A program made the position numbers and the translations under genes. A stretch of DNA of 24,962 bases from a virus, in IMG/VR virus record IMGVR_UViG_3300037847_000523, positions 7,149 to 32,110 of that record; one strand, written 5' to 3'. The notes beneath the pieces were generated by a model. That model worked only from the letters and a program-made list of their open reading frames with translations, ran no database searches and was not told where the DNA came from. Within the stretch, counting starts at the first letter, position 1. Each line of letters opens with the position of its first letter. Shown here in pieces: positions 1 through 6,717 of this stretch.

Positions 1-182
1 CTATACTTTTTATTTTCTTCTTTAGGTTTATCTGGTGTTTTTTCTACTATCTCTTTTATACCCCACTTTGTCATTTGCATATATTCTTCCCATGATAAAT
101 GAGCATAATTTGTATTGAAGTCATTCCACATCGCTTGTGTAAAATCATAAGGGGCATTTGGGTTTTTCCATCCTGCTGACAT
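1..182 (-). CDS. Hypothetical protein, C-terminus cut by window edge
   Basis: The frame opens with ATG at 182 and runs to base 1 without a stop, giving 60 visible residues that begin MSAGWKNPNAPYDF and end in a lysine- and glutamate-rich stretch (EKTPDKPKEENKKY). The start is well supported: a strong Shine-Dalgarno sequence (GGAGGA) lies just upstream, inside the end of the preceding gene, whose TAA stop is immediately before this ATG. The visible part is rich in aromatic residues (several Trp and Tyr), with a motif like LSWEEYMQMTKWG that could be a short helical segment. I do not recognise the family. It is the last visible gene of the replication-side operon and probably co-translated with its upstream neighbour. 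Confidence 0.7.
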   Translation of the reverse strand, partial: MSAGWKNPNAPYDFTQAMWNDFNTNYAHLSWEEYMQMTKWGIKEIVEKTPDKPKEENKKY

Positions 183-554
183 TTAGTCCTCCTCTATAGG
201 TTCTATTGGTGTTAATAAGTCTTTCATAATTACAAATATAGGAGTTCTATCTCCCATCCACGCTCCTTCAGTGTTGTATTCAAAGTATTCCATTGCTTCC
301 TCATATGCTTCATCCCCTACTGCCTGTACAACATTTAAACGTGTCTCTGCATCCATATCATCAAAATTATATTCTTTCTTTTTTTCTTTATAAAAATCTC
401 TTGCAATTATTTCAATAGCTTTTTCTCTATCGTATATGGCGTAAGGTCCTTTGAACTGTTGATGTCCTAAACCTATAAAGGCTTCTTTTAAACCATCATA
501 GTATATAACTTCATCATCATTTTCTTCACAATGGAATATATCTTTGCTAGACAT
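183..554 (-). CDS. Hypothetical acidic protein, 123 aa
   Basis: A 123-aa acidic protein with many Asp and Glu residues, including the stretch EENDDEV near the N-terminus and EPIEED at the C-terminus. There is no signal peptide, membrane segment or cysteine cluster. The middle (about residues 40-60) is charged and probably helical; the phrase EGAWMGDRTPIFV near residue 97 looks like a beta segment. The ATG at 554 overlaps the last 8 bases of the bS21 gene (ATGTCTAG), with a GGGA-type ribosome site just inside bS21, so translational coupling to bS21 is likely. I do not recognise the family and assign no function. Its acidity could suit a protein that mimics DNA or binds a basic partner, but nothing shows this directly. 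Confidence 0.75.
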   Translation of the reverse strand: MSSKDIFHCEENDDEVIYYDGLKEAFIGLGHQQFKGPYAIYDREKAIEIIARDFYKEKKKEYNFDDMDAETRLNVVQAVGDEAYEEAMEYFEYNTEGAWMGDRTPIFVIMKDLLTPIEPIEED

Positions 555-729
555 CTTGTTCCCTACTCTTTCTTAACTTATTTGCTTTTTGTTGTTGTCT
601 CTTTACACTCTTAGGCACAAACTCTTGTTTCTGTCTATAAGTATTAAGGATATCGTCTTTTTGTAAATTCTTTTTAAAACGTCTTAATAGTTTTTCAAAT
701 GTTTCGTTTTTTCTTGCTGTTACTTTCAT
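547..729 (-). CDS. rpsU: Phage-encoded ribosomal protein bS21
   Basis: A 60-aa, strongly basic protein that I recognise as small-subunit ribosomal protein bS21. The pattern matches the family: KV near the N-terminus, NETF, the hallmark LLRRFKK block at residues 17-23, then a helix with R-x-K-Q-E-F and P-K-S-x-x-R, and a Lys/Arg-rich C-terminal helix. Sixty residues is close to cellular bS21 (about 55-70). bS21 sits on the 30S platform near the anti-Shine-Dalgarno end of 16S rRNA and acts in translation initiation, so a viral copy could replace the host protein and bias initiation; that role is inference. The chosen ATG at 729 overlaps the polymerase stop as TAATG. A longer reading from TTG at 738 lies inside the polymerase and is less likely. 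Confidence 0.88.
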   Translation of the reverse strand: MKVTARKNETFEKLLRRFKKNLQKDDILNTYRQKQEFVPKSVKRQQQKANKLRKSREQDV

Positions 730-2786
730 TAATCCCAATCTATATGTTCTTCTAAACTAAACTTGTTTATATCATCAAAATCTTTTTTTACTGCCCATGA
801 AGGGTCACATACTTCCATATCTACCTCTAAAGGTATATCAAGAGTATTCTCTTTCATTAACCTTCTTATCTCAGGGGCTACTTCATCTACCTCATCTTTA
901 TGTACCTCACAGATAATTTCATCATGTACTTGTAGTAACAGATTACTCTTCTTGTCCTTAAGGTATTCTGCCACAGCAACCATACGTTCACTCATTATAT
1001 CTGCACTAGTCCCTTGAATTAAGTAGTTAACACCCTTATATCCAAATTCACTAGGTACTCTATATACTCTACCATACTTATTCCTAACTCTGCCGTCTGC
1101 TTTTATCTTTTTAATAACAGCATTGAAGAATTTTCTAGAACCCTTCATATTTTCTAAGTATGTATTTTTATATTGAGCAGCCTCATCAGGAGTAGTATTT
1201 AATTGTAAAGCTAACTTATCTTTACCAATACCATATATAACTCCAAACGTAATTGATTTAGCTAGTTGTCTAAAGAATTTGAACTGTTCGTCATCCTCTG
1301 TAACATTAAAAGCTATCTTTGCCGCTTCTCCATGAAAGTCAACATCATCCTGTTTCATCAGTTCATTCATTTCTTCGTTATTTACATAACTCATAAATAC
1401 TCTAACTTCCATTTGAGAGTAATCATATGCTATCATTTTGTAATCATCTCTAGGTATAAACAAGTTTCTAATAGCAATTTGTCTACCATCATTAGCGTTA
1501 AACTTATCGCCACCTAAAAAGCTCCATGTATCTAACACATCATCAGTTAGTTCTGTGTTTGCATTACCACCCTTACTTGACACAATTGCAGCAACTCTAT
1601 CTCTAACATCTGCTTTATCAGATTCAGACAGTTGTCTATCCTCAATGTAAACTGTATCTCTAGGTATATTCTGCAAGTTAGGCGAGCTAGATGATAACCT
1701 GCCTGTTACCGTACCCCAATTGTTAAAGCTGGTGTGAAGCACAGGCATGTCTAAGTAAGGCTCAATATATGTAGACCTTATCTTCTCTAAGGCTCTATAC
1801 TGTCGTATTAATCCTGCTAGTGGTGAGTTTAATCTTACAAGGGCTTCTTCGTTCCACGCCTCTGCACCTTTTGCAGTGCGAAGTGGAGAGTGTATTCCCA
1901 TAGCATTAAATGTTTCCCCTAATTGTTTAGTGCTACTAATATTAAACTCATGCCCCACTAATTCATATATTCTATTCTTTAAAATATCTATTCTAGCTAA
2001 TGTCTTATCATAAGCCTGTGCAGCGTACTTATTATCTATTACCACTCCACGTCTCTCCATCATGTAAAGAGTTTTAGTTAGCTTTGTTTGGAAATGAAAC
2101 AACTCTATTTGATTACTAGTAACTAATTTTCTGAATCTATCTTTGTATAGTTTTCGTGTCCATTTAACGTCATCTATACAATAGGGTCCTAAAACTGATG
2201 GGGGTGCTAAAGAAAAGTCTCTAAACCACTTATTCTTTTTTAAAACTTTTTTAGTTTCTAAATCATATGCCCCAGCTTCTTCTCCATACGTCCTTATTAA
2301 AGTATCAGTCAAACTAAGTCTATTCATTGTAGTAGGCTCAGTCATTCTTACCATAACAAGTACATCTAATAAATTCATAGCATCTATATTTATGCCTTCA
2401 TTGTGTAAAAATTTAGCATCAAACTTTACGTTATATCCTACAACTGTTTTACAAGTATTATTAATAAACTCAACTAATTGTTTTAATTGGTCTTGTGATA
2501 AATTAGGTTCGTCTGATTGATGCCTAAAAGGGAAGTAATACGCATGCTCACTATCAAGGTCAGCTAACCCTATGCCACATATCTGATGCATATCGTAAGG
2601 GTTAAAACCATTTGTCTCTACGTCCATTATCCACATTGGAGAGGTAGGTAAAGAGTTTATAGTGTCTGTAAATGTATCTGGTGTTACTATCATATTACTA
2701 CTATGACTCCCCGAAAGGACATCTAACGAGGAGTCATTAATTATGGAGGTTGATGTTATCCTAGAATAAAGAGTCGTCATCGTCAT
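729..2786 (-). CDS. polA: Family A DNA polymerase with 3'-5' exonuclease
   Basis: The phage replicative polymerase, 685 aa from ATG 2786. It lacks the 5' nuclease domain of bacterial Pol I, as in T7-like polymerases. The DEDDy exonuclease is complete: D56-V-E58, N120/D124 and Y203/D207 (numbered from the TTG one codon upstream). Polymerase motifs are intact: TGRLSSSSPNLQNIP near 362, motif A DYSQMEVR at 456-463, motif B R507/K511/F515/Y519, motif C QVHDE at 620-624. The residue equivalent to E. coli Phe762 is Phe (F515). About 55 residues (379-435) are inserted between NLQNIPRD and IRNLF, where family members usually have a short link. The first 32 residues are Ser/Thr-rich; ATG 2693, with GGGGAG 13 nt upstream, is an alternative start. 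It overlaps the SSB gene by 26 nt. Confidence 0.95.
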   Translation of the reverse strand: MTMTTLYSRITSTSIINDSSLDVLSGSHSSNMIVTPDTFTDTINSLPTSPMWIMDVETNGFNPYDMHQICGIGLADLDSEHAYYFPFRHQSDEPNLSQDQLKQLVEFINNTCKTVVGYNVKFDAKFLHNEGINIDAMNLLDVLVMVRMTEPTTMNRLSLTDTLIRTYGEEAGAYDLETKKVLKKNKWFRDFSLAPPSVLGPYCIDDVKWTRKLYKDRFRKLVTSNQIELFHFQTKLTKTLYMMERRGVVIDNKYAAQAYDKTLARIDILKNRIYELVGHEFNISSTKQLGETFNAMGIHSPLRTAKGAEAWNEEALVRLNSPLAGLIRQYRALEKIRSTYIEPYLDMPVLHTSFNNWGTVTGRLSSSSPNLQNIPRDTVYIEDRQLSESDKADVRDRVAAIVSSKGGNANTELTDDVLDTWSFLGGDKFNANDGRQIAIRNLFIPRDDYKMIAYDYSQMEVRVFMSYVNNEEMNELMKQDDVDFHGEAAKIAFNVTEDDEQFKFFRQLAKSITFGVIYGIGKDKLALQLNTTPDEAAQYKNTYLENMKGSRKFFNAVIKKIKADGRVRNKYGRVYRVPSEFGYKGVNYLIQGTSADIMSERMVAVAEYLKDKKSNLLLQVHDEIICEVHKDEVDEVAPEIRRLMKENTLDIPLEVDMEVCDPSWAVKKDFDDINKFSLEEHIDWD

Positions 2787-3492
2787 CAATGCTTACTGCA
2801 TCTGATGGTACATCATCAGAGCTTGCGGTGTCATCAGCACCGTACCTCTGGTGAAGATACTCTTTAATAGGAGTAAGATTTTTTACTTCTGCTTGTTTAT
2901 CATCAGGTAATTCCATAGTGCCTGAAGTAGAAGTAATTGTGTATGTAGTGTCTAATGCACTACCTCTTCTTTTAACTCTAATGACAGACTTATCTAGTGT
3001 GCCATTATCTTCATAGATATCTACAAACTGATTCCAATTAGCGTTCTGTGCTCCAAAAGATAGAGTCATAACTTTAAAATCGTTTACAGTCTCTTTATAT
3101 AATTTACTACCAGAGGGGCTAGTTACTTCTTCCCAACTATCAACTCTTTGTTCTGTGTGTAATATTTCAGTTACATACACCCACATAGCAAATTTATGTC
3201 TTGGAGCTCTTCGTCTCCCATCTTCGTATACCATAGCTTCACTTGGTACAGAGGCTACAGGTTCACCATTCTCAACTAGTACGCTAGTCCAGCTTTTCTC
3301 TATGCCTTGTTGAAACTCATAGACATGGAAATCATCTAGATGAATGTCACCTTCTTCTCCGGTAGCTATAGTTTTCATAAAAACTTGGTCTCCATCTTTA
3401 AGCCACACTTCTCTTCCAGTTGACTCATTTGATTGTGATGACCTGTTTTCTCTACTTTGTATATTGTTTTGTATCATACTGATTCCTGACAT
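2761..3492 (-). CDS. ssb: Single-stranded DNA-binding protein
   Basis: A 243-aa protein whose body is rich in beta-strand-like segments (WLKDGDQVFMKT, HKFAMWVYVTEIL, YTITSTSG) with aromatic and basic residues suited to an OB fold. It ends in a very acidic tail, DDDDDSLF, the classic SSB C-terminal tip used to recruit replication proteins. The first 30 residues are polar and probably disordered. It lies between primase and DNA polymerase in the replication operon, starts after a clear GGAGGA ribosome site, and its last bases overlap the polymerase start. It would coat single-stranded DNA at the fork and bring in polymerase or helicase. The tail and position are direct evidence; the OB-fold assignment is by pattern only, so distant families of phage SSB or recombination mediators remain possible. 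Confidence 0.78.
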   Translation of the reverse strand: MSGISMIQNNIQSRENRSSQSNESTGREVWLKDGDQVFMKTIATGEEGDIHLDDFHVYEFQQGIEKSWTSVLVENGEPVASVPSEAMVYEDGRRRAPRHKFAMWVYVTEILHTEQRVDSWEEVTSPSGSKLYKETVNDFKVMTLSFGAQNANWNQFVDIYEDNGTLDKSVIRVKRRGSALDTTYTITSTSGTMELPDDKQAEVKNLTPIKEYLHQRYGADDTASSDDVPSDAVSIDDDDDSLF

Positions 3493-3502
3493 GTGTCCTC
3501 CT

Positions 3503-4366
3503 TTACCAGTATCTTTTATTTTTGATTACATTACTTAGTATATCATAAGATTTTATATCCTGCACATCTTTATATTCTTTAGGTATATTGATGTAAGATA
3601 CTTTTATTTTATTACCTAGTAAACTCATTGCTCTTTTCAATCCCCGTTGCCCAGCTTCATCGTTATCTAAACATAGTATAAGTTCATTTGTAGGTAAAGT
3701 CAATAGTAAATCTCTTTGTTTTTCAGACATGCTCATACCTAATAGTGCCACTGATGGAAAACCAAGTTGGTCTAACCACATAGTATCTAAAGGTCCTTCC
3801 GTTACACATACATAATTTGTTTTTTGCACATGAGGTTGTCCAAATAATACATGGGATTTCTTCAAACCCCTAGAATATAAATACTTAGGTATCTGTTTTT
3901 CTTGTCTAGTAATCCATCCCACAGTTCTAACAGCCTTATCATGCACTGGAATAATTAATCCATTTGCTGCACTTACTCCACAGTTCCATTTTTTCATGGT
4001 TTGTTTAGTAAACTGTCTATCAAATATCCATCTAGGCACTGCCCCAAGATTGTAAGGAATCTTAACCATAGGTAATTCTTCGTCTACTTCTGTAGTAGGA
4101 ACAATAAATAACTTTTTATTGTAAGTATCTTTATAACTTACAAGATATTGATTAACCTGTTTGAAATCCCACTGTTTATATTGCTCTATAAAAGATTTTA
4201 AACTACCTTGCCCACATCCAGCAAAACAAATCCATACCCCTTTTTCTAAGTTTATTGAGCAAGACTCTGAGGTATCATCATGAAAAGGGCACAATATAGA
4301 TAGCTCGTCACTACCCACAGGTATATCTATGTTTAAATTTAGTAACGCTTGTGTCCAATCAATCAT
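3503..4366 (-). CDS. DNA primase, CHC2 zinc finger plus TOPRIM
   Basis: A 287-aa primase that makes RNA primers at the replication fork. The N-terminus carries a CHC2-type zinc finger (C26-P-F-H29, then C47-F-A-G-C51). The TOPRIM catalytic centre follows: EGPLD with E190, and DNDEAG with D234 and D236, the metal-binding acidic residues. No helicase domain is attached, so this is a stand-alone primase partnered with the separate DnaB-type helicase nearby, unlike the fused T7 gp4. I chose ATG 4366 because it lies 7 nt after the upstream stop, follows an AGAG ribosome site and puts the zinc finger at the usual place. Upstream frames at 4396 or 4456 would overlap the zinc-ribbon gene and add residues that look unlike primase. 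It ends about 10 nt before the SSB start. Confidence 0.93.
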   Translation of the reverse strand: MIDWTQALLNLNIDIPVGSDELSILCPFHDDTSESCSINLEKGVWICFAGCGQGSLKSFIEQYKQWDFKQVNQYLVSYKDTYNKKLFIVPTTEVDEELPMVKIPYNLGAVPRWIFDRQFTKQTMKKWNCGVSAANGLIIPVHDKAVRTVGWITRQEKQIPKYLYSRGLKKSHVLFGQPHVQKTNYVCVTEGPLDTMWLDQLGFPSVALLGMSMSEKQRDLLLTLPTNELILCLDNDEAGQRGLKRAMSLLGNKIKVSYINIPKEYKDVQDIKSYDILSNVIKNKRYW

Positions 4367-4373
4367 AGCAGCT

Positions 4374-4577
4374 CTATATGCGGTATATGAAACCATTAAC
4401 TTCCTTCCAAAAACCGTCTGGGAATGTTGTGCCACATTGAAAACAATATGGGTCATTACGAACTAATCCTAAAACCTTTTTATTAAGTAAATCGTTTGTG
4501 TCAATAATTGTTTTACCAACGCGTAAAGTTCCCTTGTTGGAACATTTACCACATTTTATGCTAATTAAACGTGTCAT
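4374..4577 (-). CDS. Small zinc-ribbon protein, 67 aa
   Basis: A 67-aa protein with two CxxC knuckles, C9-G-K-C12 and C45-F-Q-C48, the spacing of a zinc ribbon; the linker is predicted to form beta strands. It begins at ATG 4577, 17 nt inside the end of the helicase gene, and ends 7 nt before the primase start, so it is embedded in the helicase-primase operon. Possible roles include helping load primase or helicase, binding nucleic acid, or modifying transcription. None of these is shown by the sequence. It is not obviously a detached piece of the primase zinc finger, because primase has its own complete CHC2 motif. Confidence 0.72.
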   Translation of the reverse strand: MTRLISIKCGKCSNKGTLRVGKTIIDTNDLLNKKVLGLVRNDPYCFQCGTTFPDGFWKEVNGFIYRI

Positions 4578-5799
4578 GATTCTCCTCTATTCTTCCAATA
4601 TCTACATCCCAGATAAACTCTGTAGTGCTTTGACCTAAGTCTCCATCTCTGTATTTCTGAAATGCTATCTCTCTCAGTTGAGGCTCATCTTCAATCATAC
4701 ACATAGATATCGCTATGTCTGATGCCCTAATCAAAGCATCTCCAAAAGCTACTTGACCTGCTGTAGGTTGAGAATACATGTTTGCTGCATCTCTTGTAGC
4801 TTGGGTTGAAGCGATTACTGTGGTATTAGTAGACAATGCCATAGTTTTAAGTCCATAAAATAAAGAATGTGACTGTTCCCATGCAGCTTTATTCTTATCT
4901 GCCGTAGAAACTAAGTACACTCCATCAATAATTAGTACGTCTGGACTGTATTTACGCACTAAATTAGTTATACTTGGTAAAGATATGCTGTCTTCCCCAC
5001 TAATGTGGTCACATACTAACAAGTTTTTGTAATTTACTTCTTCTAAAAAGCGTTTATATTCGCCTTCATCTATCTCTTTTCCGTTTCTAAGGGCACTATG
5101 AGACAAATTGTAGCCTAATGAGTGTCCTAATAGCACATCCATACGCAAAGCTATAGAAGATGTAGGCATTTCAGTAGATACTAGTAGTGTTTTATGCCCA
5201 CTACGCACTGAATCAGCCGCTAACTTGCAACATAACCAAGTTTTACCCACTGTAGGTCTTGCATAAGACGTAATTAAGTCTCCGGGTTGCCAACCAACAC
5301 CTGATGCATTAATTAAATGGAAAGGGGTGCGTATTCCTATCAAACCATCTCCCATTTTCCTAATTTTACTACGCCTTTGCCACTCTTCATACCTATCTAA
5401 CTGCCCATTATCATACTGATTCACGTCTTCATCGTGTAATATCTCAATATCACTAAGACCTTCAATCAAACTACCTAATGCTTTCTTAGGATTCTCATCT
5501 AATATAGCTTGATTTGAGTTAATAGTGCTGACTATGTTCCTAAACATAACCTGTTTACTAAACTCATCAAGTGCATAATTGAAGTTTACGGATTGAGCAT
5601 CAGGTTTTAGAGTATCAAAGTTCTCTATCAACAGACTAGGCTTAGGAAAGTCTTTATATGTATCTATATGGTCTTGTATAAACTTAAAAGTTTCTCCGTG
5701 CTCTGCAAAATCTTTAGGTGAATAAGTAAAATTCTTGTAATTACTAGATTCACACAGACTAAATATCACTGCAGACTCTATAAAATTATAATTTTCCAA
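4561..5799 (-). CDS. dnaB: Replicative DNA helicase, DnaB/RecA-like
   Basis: A 412-aa DnaB-type hexameric helicase that unwinds DNA ahead of the phage fork. The N-terminal ~145 residues are a divergent helical domain. The RecA-like motor follows: Walker A ARPTVGKTW at 180-188 (K186, T187), catalytic Glu in STEM (E210), Walker B VLIID with D292, sensor STQATR (Q333), and the arginine-finger region QKYRDGDLG (R384). The start codon is TTG at 5799, preceded by an AGAG ribosome site; the next in-frame Met is near residue 85 and would remove half the N-terminal domain. It starts 2 nt after the sigma-like gene stop and overlaps the zinc-ribbon gene by 17 nt. A KaiC-like or T4 gp41-like label is possible, but DnaB family is the best call. 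Confidence 0.93.
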   Translation of the reverse strand: MENYNFIESAVIFSLCESSNYKNFTYSPKDFAEHGETFKFIQDHIDTYKDFPKPSLLIENFDTLKPDAQSVNFNYALDEFSKQVMFRNIVSTINSNQAILDENPKKALGSLIEGLSDIEILHDEDVNQYDNGQLDRYEEWQRRSKIRKMGDGLIGIRTPFHLINASGVGWQPGDLITSYARPTVGKTWLCCKLAADSVRSGHKTLLVSTEMPTSSIALRMDVLLGHSLGYNLSHSALRNGKEIDEGEYKRFLEEVNYKNLLVCDHISGEDSISLPSITNLVRKYSPDVLIIDGVYLVSTADKNKAAWEQSHSLFYGLKTMALSTNTTVIASTQATRDAANMYSQPTAGQVAFGDALIRASDIAISMCMIEDEPQLREIAFQKYRDGDLGQSTTEFIWDVDIGRIEENHDTFN

Positions 5800-5801
5800 T
5801 A

Positions 5802-6344
5802 CTATTTCTCTTCGTTTAATTTATTTCTAAGCGACTTTTTCACTTTGTATATCGAATAGTTTACCACAACTTCTTGCCCATTGACAATCTTTGTGTCAGA
5901 AATGCTTTTTAATTTTTCCTCTATGTCTTTCATAGTGTGATTTTGAAACTTCTTTAGTAAAAACTCTTTTTCACCTTTATCTAGATTAAGTGAATCTAAA
6001 TAGTCTACAAACTCAACCTCATCTAAATTGTCATCTAATTGTTTTACAAAGTCACTTAGTTTATAAGAGTTACCATCCTCAGATGTTTCTAAATCTAAAC
6101 TATATCCTTGTATTTTTTTACTTGCTTGCATCCATAATGTTTTTAATCTATTGACCATAGCCGTGTGTAAATAAGTATGGAATATAGCATTTCTATTTGG
6201 TTTATATAATTTAGCCGCTTTTAAAACTATCATTCGTAATTCTTGTGCAAGGTCATCTCTATCATAACCTTGTATATAAATGTTTGACAACATTTTATTA
6301 ATCTTCGGCTCCCACTGTAATATTAGGTCGTTGTCTATTTTCAT
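5802..6344 (-). CDS. Sigma-70-like RNA polymerase sigma factor
   Basis: A 180-aa protein resembling a compact sigma factor. Residues 8-75 match region 2, with GYDRDDLAQELRMIVLKAA followed by FHTYLHTAMVNRLKTLW, the core-binding and -10 recognition helices. Residues 113-175 look like region 4: SLNLDKGEKEFLLKKF, then a helical segment and a basic C-terminus. It would direct host RNA polymerase to phage promoters; T4 gp55, also about 185 aa, does this for late genes. I chose ATG 6344, which overlaps the preceding gene by 47 nt. ATG 6395 would add 17 residues and overlap by 98 nt. It sits directly before the helicase, so replication and transcription control share an operon. An ECF-like or other helical DNA-binding protein is the alternative. 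Confidence 0.8.
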   Translation of the reverse strand: MKIDNDLILQWEPKINKMLSNIYIQGYDRDDLAQELRMIVLKAAKLYKPNRNAIFHTYLHTAMVNRLKTLWMQASKKIQGYSLDLETSEDGNSYKLSDFVKQLDDNLDEVEFVDYLDSLNLDKGEKEFLLKKFQNHTMKDIEEKLKSISDTKIVNGQEVVVNYSIYKVKKSLRNKLNEEK

Positions 6345-6717
6345 GTTTTCTTTGTTTCCTATATGTTTGATAGCAATCTCTTGTGCAATAAACATTCTTT
6401 AGTTTTAATCTATATCCCTGCATTACTCTTTTTCTGCTCCTATAAAAAGGAACTCTGCAAAAAGAACAAGTCAGTCTTATTCTATTCCACTTAAATCTAC
6501 ATTCACCATCATGTAGTCCGTAACGGTCCGTGGTTGCCAACCTACATACTTTACAGTATACCACAGGTTTAGGTTTAGGCGGGTTGGTTTCTAGATTATT
6601 CTTGAGTAAAACTCTTCTTGCATACGATATATCTGCCCCTGCTCGTCTTGCAATTTCAGATGTAGACATAAAAGGGTTTTGTTTCCTTAGTCTAACAACC
6701 TTATTCTTTACCTTCAT
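6298..6717 (-). CDS. HTH plus zinc-finger protein, putative regulator
   Basis: A 139-aa basic protein. Residues 17-40 form a helix-turn-helix-like segment (STSEIARRAGADISYARRVL), typical of DNA binding. The rest carries two cysteine groups: C55/C58/C73, and C84-x2-C87 with C111-x3-C115, the latter looking like a treble-clef or HNH-associated zinc site. Arg and Lys are abundant (RSRKR, YRKQRKHENRQR), consistent with nucleic-acid binding. No HNH catalytic histidines are evident, so a nuclease is not supported. It begins inside the last 17 nt of the hub gene and runs into the sigma-like gene, linking the structural block to the transcription and replication block. It may be a transcription regulator or sigma partner; that is inference. 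Confidence 0.75.
   Translation of the reverse strand: MKVKNKVVRLRKQNPFMSTSEIARRAGADISYARRVLLKNNLETNPPKPKPVVYCKVCRLATTDRYGLHDGECRFKWNRIRLTCSFCRVPFYRSRKRVMQGYRLKLKNVYCTRDCYQTYRKQRKHENRQRPNITVGAED

Noticed and set aside
730-738. Longer bS21 start at TTG 738
   Set aside because: The ATG at 729 is coupled to the polymerase stop as TAATG and gives the usual family N-terminus; TTG is weaker.
4367-4456. N-terminal extension of primase (start at 4456 or 4396)
   Set aside because: It would overlap the zinc-ribbon gene by up to 83 nt, and the added residues do not look like primase; ATG 4366 has better spacing and a ribosome site.
6298-6717. HNH endonuclease for the HTH/zinc protein
   Set aside because: Cysteine clusters are present but I see no His-Asn-His catalytic arrangement.
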